Below the pieces are notes generated by a model. The model had not been told where the DNA came from and searched no databases. It was given only the letters and a program-made list of their open reading frames with translations. Made by a program: the position numbers and the translations under genes. DNA of 64,000 nucleotides from Exophiala sp. HKRS030 (taxonomy: Eukaryota; Ascomycota; Eurotiomycetes; Chaetothyriales; Herpotrichiellaceae), in the NCBI GenBank assembly GCA_023897205.1, contig JAHWDD010000009.1, positions 1 to 64,000 of the forward strand, read 5' to 3'. Below, piece by piece: positions 55,690 to 64,000 of this stretch. The first letter of the stretch is position 1, and each line of letters begins with the position of its first letter.

Positions 55690-57614
55690 ATGACACCGGA
55701 AGACCGATATTCCCAGGCGTGTCAGAGATGCTGGCGTAGGAAACAGAAATGTAGTCGCCAAAAGCCAGACTGCTCTGAGTGTATTCGGGCAGGGGTAACA
55801 TGCGAGCCACGAATCTGGGGCCAAGTCCTGCCCAGCGATACGAATGAGCCAGATGGTGATGAGTCAATCCAGATGTGCGTATATCCAGCCAATGCAGCAT
55901 GACTGAAACTCGCTGAGGGACCAGGATCTCCATTGAACAAATGAAACAACAGATCATTTCATTGGAAGCTAAACAGAATTCTCTTCAATATCTCACCGAC
56001 AATGGGCGATCTGGACATGGTCCATTAGACATTGAGAACGGCCAGAGGATAATAGATTTGGATCAGCATCGTCCGGACGAAGCTGTTAATGAAGTCCAAT
56101 TTCTTTCCGTGGCTGCAATGAGTGGTCCTGACCTCCTGGACCACGGTACAACAGATCGTCCCTCCTTTGTGAGGCTCGTCCGAGAAGCTGCGGATATGAC
56201 CATTGCGCAAAGTACCAGCTTGCAGCAACATTCCTCCAATGCGCATGGTCATCTTCCAACCTTGTCGGAGTTGGGAACGACGCTCGAAAGCCGATGTGGC
56301 CAGGACCTTCCATTTTTTGTCGGACGTTGCAGTACCAGTCTCGAACCTTTGTTCCCTTGTCACTCTAGAGAATCATTTCTTGAGTCACTCGAGGCAGCTC
56401 GCCAGGCTGAAGACGAGATCTCCTTAATACGAGCTGTCCGGGCAGTCCCGGAAGCCTTTGTGGCCTCTTACCTCGCTGTAAGTATAGGTATCCTCCATAG
56501 TCCTTACCAGCGATTCATGGAGAAACACCTGGAACAAATGATCCAAGCGTCTCTGGAACTGTTACCTTTGGTTGCCGCGGAAGCGAACGACCACGACATC
56601 ATTCGCTGCTTAACTCTGGTTGCAATCTTATGTCTTCATCGACCCTATGGCTCCGCAGCTTGGTATTTCCTTGGACTGGCAATGACCAAAGCAATCTCAA
56701 TCGGTCTACATCGTCATACAGAATCTCGTACCGAGGATGTTCGCCCATCGATATTCTGGACGCTTTATTCTCTTGATCGGACACTCGCTTTTTCCATGGA
56801 TCGTCCATTTGCCATTGAAGATGGCGACTTGACCACGCGAATACCACTGCTTTATGCCCGAGGTCTTCCCAACGATGCCGAGCCGAGCCCACAGTCCTTT
56901 ATGATTTGGACGTTGCATCATGCACGCATGCTGTCTGGATGGCGTCGTGAGCCACAGGTCGATATGGTACAGTGCCTCTCGGCTCTCGAGTACTGGCTCG
57001 ATACCTGCGATGAGATTATCTCTACCATTCTACCGGGTATCCCTTCAGGTGCTGCAGAGAGATCGAGACAGTTCGCTCTTCTTTGCTCTTACAAGGAACA
57101 GCTTGCCTGTCGGGCACTCATACAGTTAGTGGCTACTGCCCAAAAGCAAAACTTTGCTCATGGCGACCTTGAAAACCTCAGTATTCTCTCAAAACAACAT
57201 ATACACAACTTTTACGTCAACATGAAGACATGCATTAATGAACATAATTTGGCGCCGTCGATTGTCGATATGTATGACGTTCTAGGATCAGCGATTTCTT
57301 TTATTTACGTACTGGAATACTCAAAAAGCTCTTCATCGGGTTTGCTCGCAGTTTCGTTGGGCGTGGCAGAGATGAAGATTTTCATGACGGCCGTTGAGAT
57401 CCTGCAAAGGATACGAGACTTTTTTGACACTGCCGAAGATCTCACCGAGATTTGTTGGTGCTTTCTTGCCGCTCTGGAGGCCAGCCCGCAAACGATGCAG
57501 TACAGCCCACAAGGCGAAGGTGAGGCACGTCGAGCCCTGTTTAGAGCGTTGTCGGTGTCGAAGACAGTAATTCCGGAGAGTTATATTGCGATCATGAAAG
57601 CATGTGGTATCTAA
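55690..57614 (+). CDS. Zn2Cys6 transcription factor (first of two)
   Basis: Fungal binuclear-cluster regulator of 624 residues. Exon 1 (55690-55874) carries the zinc cluster CX2CX6CX6CX2CX6C at residues 11-38, with a basic WRRKQK loop. A 50-nt intron leads to exon 2 (55925-57614). The splice joins ESIQM to ISIEQMKQQIISLEAKQNS, a good coiled-coil dimerisation helix. The large central domain is of the fungal-specific transcription factor type, with HRPYGSAAWYFLGLAMTKAI, SIGLHRH and IFWTLYSLDRTLAFSMDRPF. If the intron is missed the zinc cluster is separated from the rest. It probably controls neighbouring catabolic genes, which is inference from position. Confidence 0.9.
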
Positions 57615-58018
57615 CCGCCAAGGCAAATATCAAGGACTTCATGCTTCGGGGCGCGTCTACAAGCAATATCGCGGAAACTGCCCGTGACTTGAACCAGCCT
57701 CTGAGCGCTGGCTGTCATACAGTCTTGCAGAATATGTGAGTATTCAGTTCAGCAGTTGAAACCAGGCCATTGGCCGATGGTTGCCGCAGCGCGAGATCCG
57801 TGTAGTTTCCCCTCTCGAACACGGACCGGATCTGAGGGGCAAAGCCCGGCATGCCAAGGCTTACCTGCCTCGCCGCCTGTAAGAAGTCCAGGGTGTTTCC
57901 ATTTGCGGGCCACCACGATGGCAGATATTACCTCATTGTCCTTCATTTGACAAGAGAAGAGGCCGCCACCTCTCTGCTGGATGTAAATGGCAGCAGCAAG
58001 TCAAATTCGAGTAGGGTC
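57615..58018. other. Spacer between the two regulator genes
   Basis: 404 bases. The reading frame of the second regulator is open back to an ATG at 57851, but that extension does not look conserved. Nothing else is recognised. Confidence 0.5.
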
Positions 58019-60091
58019 ATGGGTCCGAGAGCTCTAAAACTTCCGGCTTGCGAGCGATGTCAAATTCGCAAAATCAAATGCGACAAAATACCACCAAAAT
58101 GTTCATCCTGTTCAAAAAGCAGCAAGGCTTGCATCATTATTGATCCTCAGACGGGTTCGCGATACACACGGGACGGGTTATACCAACTGGAGCAGAAGCT
58201 TCAACGAATCGCAACGAGTTCGGACGAAGCCATCGAAACCTCTCCAGCTTCCACTGGTCGAGAATCTGGTCGTCAAAGAGCAGATAAGATCCACTTTGTC
58301 GGTGATGGCAGTGGCTTACGACTCTTCGAGCATCTTTCATCAACTGCCAAAGCATCGCTTCCTCGGGAAAGCGGGCAAAGTCCGCCGTCGCTCTCACCAT
58401 ATACTGCGGCGGCAATCCCTCCAAGTTCACTACCTTCTTGGGAGGTCGCGTGCCTTCTCGCCGAGCGTTTCTTCAAGCACGTTCAGCAGCACCATCCTGT
58501 GTTGCCTCAATCTACAGTCACCAGCATTTTGGAGCGGGTGTACAACCTCAACGATCTACCAGCATCGCCAGAAGATCTCTACCGCATAAACATGATATTC
58601 GCCGTTAGCTCCGTAACGCTGTACAGGCGCGGCGAGTTCCAGCAACATCCATACGGATACTTCCGTACCGCCCAACAATATGCGTCTCAGGTTAGCATGA
58701 TCGGAAGCTTGGATTCGATTCAGAATCTTCTCCTAATCGCTCGCTTCGCAATGTACTACCATATCAATTGCTCGATCTGGGATATTAGTCGAGCTTGCAT
58801 GAGACAGTGCATTGAACTTGGCCTCCATCGTCCACAGCAGTCAAAAATAACACCGCTGCAAGAGCAGACCCGGCGCAACGTATTCTGGGACTGCTACGTC
58901 CACGACAGGTATAGTTCAGGAATTCTTGGCCGTCCATATGCTATAGCCGAGCAGGACATTACGGTGGAGCTACCAATCGAGGCAGCCGAGGACGACATCT
59001 CGGGTTCGGATGCGAGCACGTTGAAAGACGTGAACGTTGAACAGTTCCAGAGACCTAACATGGCCTCCGTCTTTCTCTTTGTCGTCAAGCTGCGCCGACT
59101 CTCAACTCTAATATCAACATCCTTCTTCAGCTCTCGTATCAGGTTGAACCAAACACATAGAGTTCTCGCAGATGCTGGGCGTATTCGCGCGGACTTGGAC
59201 CGGTATTTGTTACAGCTCAAACAGCTTCATGAATCAGCACCAAACTTTCCCGATCCAAAATCGTTGTACGAGCGCCAGTCATGGTATGATTTCTTGGTCG
59301 AGAAAGATCGGCTCACCCTCCTCCGAGGTGCGCTGGCTCAACTGTCTTTGGACGAACTTCATCCTCCGCGTGGTTTATTGAAGCCGTGTCTCGATTGTGC
59401 GATCAATGTCATTCAACTCTACAGCGCGATGTTTGAACAGGGTCACATAACTTGGACGCGCTCCTACTTTCAGATATTGTTCACTTCAGGCTTGTCCATC
59501 ATGTATACTGTGTCAATTCTGAAGCTCAACAAAAATGACATTACCATCGATTCGAAAACGTCCTGGGCTCATGCTTCGCATGCCTTGGATCTGGCAAGCG
59601 ACCTTTTGCAACGATTTGTCGGAGAAATGCCCGATGCTGCTCGCTTCGCCAAAGTATTTGAGGTTCTGATCAAGCAGTACACAGGGACTCGAGCACGCCC
59701 CAGCCGTGCATGTACACCACCTCCTCCTACCACAGATAATACTGCACAAAACATCAATCGACTTACAGGCGCTGTGTTGCAGCAGTCAGACTCGGCTACT
59801 TTCCTTGCAACTAGAGACGACAATAGAGAGTACGACTCATTTGGAGACTTGGGCATTGGCATGTCTACGAATGCACTTCAGCCAGTTGGAGACGATCATG
59901 TGACCCCTCAACATGAAGAGGATGGATTGTTATTGGAGCTAGGTCTAGATCCATTTCATAACTGGCTCTATCTTTCACCAAACTCCAACAATTTCCTCGG
60001 CAATATGGAAGCGGGCTTGGGCGAGTACGCTTGGGGCGCACCATCGGACGAAATTCTCTGGCATCAATCCGGCTTTGGCCAAGGCCCATGA
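58019..60091 (+). CDS. Zn2Cys6 transcription factor (second of two)
   Basis: A second binuclear-cluster regulator, intronless and 690 residues from ATG 58019. The zinc cluster CERCQIRKIKCDK with CSSCSKSSKAC has canonical CX2CX6CX6CX2CX6C spacing at residues 11-38, followed by a linker helix GLYQLEQKLQRIA. The fungal-specific domain includes CSIWDISRACMRQCIELGLH, EQTRRNVFWDCYVHDRYSSG and LGRPYAIAEQDI. The C-terminus is acidic and Pro-rich and could be an activation domain. A longer start at 57851 is possible, but its 56 residues include a stretch (CLAACKKS) without family character. It is not a close copy of the first regulator, so a recent tandem duplication is unlikely. Confidence 0.9.
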   Translation: MGPRALKLPACERCQIRKIKCDKIPPKCSSCSKSSKACIIIDPQTGSRYTRDGLYQLEQKLQRIATSSDEAIETSPASTGRESGRQRADKIHFVGDGSGLRLFEHLSSTAKASLPRESGQSPPSLSPYTAAAIPPSSLPSWEVACLLAERFFKHVQQHHPVLPQSTVTSILERVYNLNDLPASPEDLYRINMIFAVSSVTLYRRGEFQQHPYGYFRTAQQYASQVSMIGSLDSIQNLLLIARFAMYYHINCSIWDISRACMRQCIELGLHRPQQSKITPLQEQTRRNVFWDCYVHDRYSSGILGRPYAIAEQDITVELPIEAAEDDISGSDASTLKDVNVEQFQRPNMASVFLFVVKLRRLSTLISTSFFSSRIRLNQTHRVLADAGRIRADLDRYLLQLKQLHESAPNFPDPKSLYERQSWYDFLVEKDRLTLLRGALAQLSLDELHPPRGLLKPCLDCAINVIQLYSAMFEQGHITWTRSYFQILFTSGLSIMYTVSILKLNKNDITIDSKTSWAHASHALDLASDLLQRFVGEMPDAARFAKVFEVLIKQYTGTRARPSRACTPPPPTTDNTAQNINRLTGAVLQQSDSATFLATRDDNREYDSFGDLGIGMSTNALQPVGDDHVTPQHEEDGLLLELGLDPFHNWLYLSPNSNNFLGNMEAGLGEYAWGAPSDEILWHQSGFGQGP

Positions 60092-60778
60092 AGACATCTC
60101 CATGCAGATGAACCTGCTATCTCTAGGAACGGTTCAAACTTTCCATAGATCAACTGAACACAGGTCTGTACCCGCCGAAAGGAAGCCTTCCGGCGATGTT
60201 CGGCATAGATGTTACGGCACTTGAACCGAGAAATATTGGTAGCACGCTGCTCGGCGGCCAGGGATGAGCGAATACGTCCCCCGGCACTTTATTTGTTGCT
60301 TTTGTATCTGGGTATACATTAGAATCGGGCAACATCCTACAAACTACGAAAGCAGGCGGGCTGTTAGAGTATCCCGAATTCGTGATCAACAGTCAGGCGG
60401 AGGAGGCTATACTTGTTGTGGCTAAAGCAACGAAATCCTTCAGTCTCCCTGCGCCTTGCCCGAATATTCAGTCTTGGGAATATCCTAGGGGCTCAGTGTC
60501 ACAACTACCGGCCTTTCGGTGCTATCCGCGATTCAGAAGTTGCCTGGGGGGTCCTAGGCATACGATGGCGGACCTTTCGGCCCCACCACCGAAGAGACAG
60601 ATCCGACTGTCGGTGCCTGACAGCGATCGGAATGCAATATTATGGGACAGCTCAAATATATATCATTGTGGTTGATTTGAACGAAGTATCTAGAAGCAAT
60701 TCCTCATTTCTGGCACATCCTCTCCCGACTTGCACTTTGGCCCTCTCTCTGGGCTGCCTATGCTTGATCAACACTCAA
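60092..60778. promoter_or_regulatory. Upstream region of the hydroxyacid dehydrogenase
   Basis: 687 bases between the second regulator and the dehydrogenase. It holds the 23-base inverted repeat at 60173-60195 and several CGG/CCG words at about 60540-60640. It is a reasonable place for regulator binding. The 120 bases before the start are CT-rich leader. Confidence 0.5.
60173..60195. promoter_or_regulatory. 23-bp inverted repeat with CCG/CGG ends
   Basis: Two arms of ten bases, with one mismatch at the sixth pair, around a 3-base centre: CGCCG-A-AAGG, AAG, CCTT-C-CGGCG. It contains outward CCG/CGG half sites of the sort bound by Zn2Cys6 dimers. Its position about 80 bases after the regulator stop also allows a 3' UTR hairpin. 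Confidence 0.5.
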
Positions 60779-61776
60779 ATGGCACCGTCAGCTATTACAC
60801 CACCTCTGACGGCTTCGGTCTCTTCGAAGCCCTCTGTCTACATGCTCGACAGTTTTCATTCCTCTGCAACCGCGCTAGCCACTTCTTTGTTTGATGTCAT
60901 CCAGCCTTCTGATCCCCAACACGCACATTGGCGCCAGAATGCAAGATATATCCTAGTGCGCGGATCGCATGTGACGGCCGAGGACATTGCAGCGTGTCCA
61001 AAACTTTTGGCAATCGGCAAACAAGGAACTGGCACCGACAAGATAGATGAGGCAGCGTGTCTTGGCCGGGGCATCAAGGTTCTGAACACTCCTGGGGTTA
61101 ATGCACGAGCCGTTGCAGAACTCGTCCTTGCTTTAACAATGTCACTTGCAAGGCAAATCCGCCCCATTAGCTTGCGATTCAGCAACGGCCAAATCGTCAG
61201 GAAAGAAGAATGTAACGGACTCGTATTACATAAATGCACAGTCGGAGTCATTGGAATGGGTAACATCGGAAAGACCGTCGCGAAAATATTCCAAGGTGCT
61301 TTCGAGAGCGACGTTGTGGGTTTTGATCCATACATGGCAGCCGACGCCTGGCAAGATCTGAAGCATAAGCGAGTCTCAAGATTGGAGGACCTACTTTCGA
61401 TTTCGGATGTGGTGACCGTACATGTTCCTCTCACAGGCGAAACGCAAGGACTTATTGGTTATAATCAGTTGAAGCTGATGAAGAAGAACGCACTATTGAT
61501 CAATACTGCTAGAGGAGGCATCATCGACGAAAGCGATCTGTGTCAAGCCTTAGACGAAAACTTGATCTGGGGAGCTGGCCTAGATTGCCACGTTCAAGAA
61601 CCGCCAACACGAGAGATGTATGCACCTCTATGGAAGCATGAGAATGTTATCAGTCTCCCACATGTGGGGCCGCAACAGCACAAACGCAGATGGAGACAGC
61701 TATTGCAGCTGTGGAGAAGTTGTATGCCTTTGCTTGCAGCAAGGAGGGAATAGAGTGTTCAAATATCTCTATCTAG
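60779..61776 (+). CDS. D-isomer-specific 2-hydroxyacid dehydrogenase, one frameshift
   Basis: NAD(P)-dependent 2-hydroxyacid dehydrogenase of 332 residues after correction. The nucleotide-binding motif GMGNIG is at residues 159-164. The catalytic trio is Arg245 in NTARGGIIDE, Glu274 in LDCHVQEPP and His295 in SLPHVG. Immediately after His295 the frame breaks at GGGG 61666-61669. One added G continues as AATAQTQMETAIAAVEKLY, the standard family C-terminus, to TAG at 61774-61776. The uncorrected frame ends at 61753 in an Arg-rich nonsense tail. ATG 60779 begins MAPSAITPPLT; a longer upstream frame is not conserved. It could reduce the aldehyde- or keto-acid products of the aldolase two genes upstream (for example tartronate semialdehyde or hydroxypyruvate), which is inference. 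Confidence 0.9.
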
Positions 61777-62869
61777 AATCAATTCTATTAATGACTTTCC
61801 CTGAAAGATGCACTCAAGCAACTTTACATCTCTTCCCTCTCTTTTGCCCAACCAAGAATATGATGCCACCAGATCGATAAGATCCTGGAGGTTCAGTGCT
61901 GATACCAGCACCGCACCTTAGGGGCAAATGCTCTTTGTCGCCCATGATGATAAATAATGAATGGAAACAACTCGCAGATTGCAAGGATCAGCGTGCACCT
62001 GGTCCCAGCTCGGTAGACTGTATGAACTGAGCACTTTACAATTGCCCTGAGTTTTACAGCGGATGGTGTCTATCATGGAAATCGCAAACAAGTAGACTAT
62101 GCGAGGCATGCCCGATTCTCTTGTTGTCACAGGTGTTACTAGATTTCGAGGGATGCCTACATGCGGGCGTGCTTGACACTTTGTTCCCTCTCCTTCAATA
62201 CCGCCTATCCCGCAGTCTAGGCTCCCACACAAATGTTGTCCAGGAGGAGCGTCAAATGCATTTGTTGAACGAGACGGGAAGTGGCCGGAACGCCACTTGT
62301 AAGACAATCTAGACAGCATCTTCCAGCTTGCCGGAGTGACCCTTCCTCTGAGCCTAATCTCTAGAGGCTTCTGCTCTTCTGCTCTTCTGCAAACGACCAA
62401 AGTGAGCGCATCGGATCTATTGTCGGAGTATGGCCAGGCATACAAGCTTGCTGCTTCGTAGTTCAAGTCAACAGAGCGAGTATTTACCGGAGCGGGAGAC
62501 TACCGAAATGCTTGGAACTTATCGGACTCAGTCCGCAATCGTCACGAAAAGCCACTTCAACCCCGGCCTTCGATCAGGTCGGGATGCACAGCCGGCTGCG
62601 GGATGTGCCCCGTACTTTGATGCTTACCCCAGAGCGGATTTCGGTAGTTCATAAACCTGATTGAAGCGAAGACGCTCAACGTCTTCACAAATCGCAACAC
62701 GACATGGACGACGAAGAACTAGATATAAACCGAAGACATGTCCATCAATCCAGAGAAACCAGCAATTCATGTTCCAGCTCATTCACAAATCCCTACTATA
62801 TCTTCTATCCACAAGGGAAAGTTTCTTTGATCATCGATCTAGTGGAAAACTCCTATTCTAGCACCAGCT
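61777..62869. other. Intergenic, nothing recognised
   Basis: 1.09 kb before the permease gene. A minus-strand frame at 61918-62466 has no recognisable domain and low-complexity translation in neighbouring frames, so it is not called. A TCTGCTCT repeat lies near 62369-62390. Confidence 0.5.
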
Positions 62870-64000
62870 ATGGCACCGGCTTCGCGAGACACGTCGAGGT
62901 TGTCCTTTGAAAAAGATGTCGCCGAAACAGTTGAGATTGCGAATCCCGAGGACCTTTATCTGGAAAGATATCCCTTGCTTCGGGACAAATCCAAGGAGGA
63001 TTTGGCCAAGCTCAACAAGTCGGTTTTGAGGAAACTTGATTGGAAGTTCCTCCCGTGCATCACTATGATGTTGCTCATGAAGTATGCAATTCACAACTTG
63101 GATTCCCCGTGAGGAAGAAATCCTTGCTAATGCGGTTTCGTTTCGCGCAGTTACCTCGATCGGATTAACGTCTCGAATGCTCGTCTTGCAGGAATGCAGG
63201 ATGATCTACGCATGACGGATGTGCAATGGTCTGCTGGCATCTCGCTCTTCTACGTCGGCTACATCATCTCCCAAGTACCAGCGAACGTCCTCATCGCCAA
63301 GGGTAAGCCTCGATGGATCATGCCGGGTATCATGCTTGGGTGGTCGGCGGTCACTATCTGCATGGCCGCGCTGAGCTCTGGTTGGGGCTTCATGCTTTGT
63401 CGCTTCTTGGTTGGAGTCACCGAGGGACCATTTGTACCGGCGGTGTCTCTCATGACATCCTCTTGGTACACGAAGAACGAGTCGCCTCTGCGAATGGGCA
63501 TCTGGCACGCGGGCAATATCGTCTCGAACATCATCTCGGGTCTCCTTGCTGCTGGGATCTTGACCAACATGGATGGAGTGGCCAACTTGCACGCTTGGAA
63601 GTGGTTTGTTCTGATTGAAGGTGAGTTTACTCCGTTCCCAGGGAATAAATCTGCTGTGTCGCTAATCTCTTGGTTTGTTTCTCCTTAGGAATCGTCAGTA
63701 TTCTCGTCGCAGTCAGCGGCTTTTGGCTACTACCGAACTTCCCGGACAACACGGGTACTTTCTTTATGAGCGAGGAGGAGTCTGAAATGGCTCAGTATCG
63801 CCAGCTTGTTTCGGCAGGCGGTATCTCCGAGGACGATGAAGGCGATATGTGGGGTGGTGTTTGGCAGGCATGTAAAGATCCGTATACCTGGATGTTCGCC
63901 ACTATGCATTTCGCCCTCATCATTGCTCAATCATTCAAGGACTTTTTCCCTTCGGTGAGTTCACACAACCGTGTCTTATACAGTAAAAGCCGTCTTACTG
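62870..64000 (+). CDS. MFS anion:cation symporter (DAL5-like), cut by window end
   Basis: N-terminal part of a DAL5/allantoate-permease-type transporter for organic anions. Exons are 62870-63081, 63151-63620 and 63689-63954; the next intron (GTGAGT at 63955) runs off the window. The first 60 residues are cytosolic and contain LNKSVLRKLDWKFLPCITMM, the typical start of helix 1 in this family, followed across the splice by YLDRINVSNARLAGM. Further blocks are LFYVGYIISQVPANVL, PRWIMPGIMLGWS, LCRFLVGVTEGPFVPA and SSWYTKNESPLRMGIW. Substrates in this family include allantoate, nicotinate, pantothenate, tartrate and other carboxylates, so a sugar acid or hydroxy-acid is plausible given its neighbours. 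About 45% of the protein is missing. Confidence 0.9.

Noticed and set aside
61918..62466. 182-codon minus frame before the permease
   Set aside because: No domain, mixed composition and no gene signals; taken as chance.
1..64000. CRISPR arrays, prokaryotic operons, insertion sequences, complete retrotransposons
   Set aside because: No spaced direct repeats, transposase or reverse-transcriptase motifs, or long terminal repeats were seen on either strand.

Overview
This window is nuclear DNA from a filamentous ascomycete (Pezizomycotina). The evidence is short spliceosomal introns (44-158 nt, mostly 45-100) with GT..AG ends and CTRAY branch sites, Zn2Cys6 regulators, DUF3433 and DUF3500 proteins, a fungal-type cyanase and the Dsc1 and Zrg17 families. 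Gene content and the ACTCCGTA-type intergenic motifs suit a Eurotiomycete such as a black-yeast-like Chaetothyrialean, but the sequence alone does not fix the order. There is no rRNA, CRISPR array, prokaryotic operon or convincing transposon.

Layout. 0.8-10 kb: UDP-glucose dehydrogenase, a cyanase with an unusual possible mitochondrial leader, and a phospholipase D. 10.9-22.1 kb: a C2H2 zinc-finger protein, an FMN 2-hydroxyacid oxidase, ALG3, an EIF1AD-like RNA-binding protein, a BSC6-like MFS carrier and a DUF3433 membrane protein. 22.1-24.3 kb is gene-poor. 24.3-38 kb is more accessory: the first exon of a Pro/Gln/Tyr-rich gene, a secreted propeller-like protein, a hexose transporter, a divergent DUF3500 / FAH-hydrolase pair, a secreted Cys-rich protein and an AKR6 aldo-keto reductase. 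38.9-49.6 kb: a putative beta-mannosyltransferase (GT91), mitochondrial IF-3, a Zrg17-like zinc transporter divergent from a Dsc1-like E3 ligase, and a membrane-anchored M24 peptidase. 50.5-64 kb looks like a catabolic cluster: GH3 glucosidase, HpcH/HpaI aldolase, two Zn2Cys6 regulators, a D-2-hydroxyacid dehydrogenase and a DAL5-type anion permease cut by the window end.

Two results matter most. First, six otherwise intact genes are broken by nine -1 frameshifts. Each lies in a run of 3-5 C or G and each is repaired by adding one base of the same kind, after which all exon phases and total lengths close. This looks like systematic homopolymer loss in the consensus rather than gene decay, and it corrupts naive gene models. 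Second, the aldolase / hydroxyacid dehydrogenase / anion permease / twin regulator group looks like an undescribed sugar-acid or hydroxy-keto-acid utilisation cluster, with a 23-nt inverted repeat between a regulator and the dehydrogenase.
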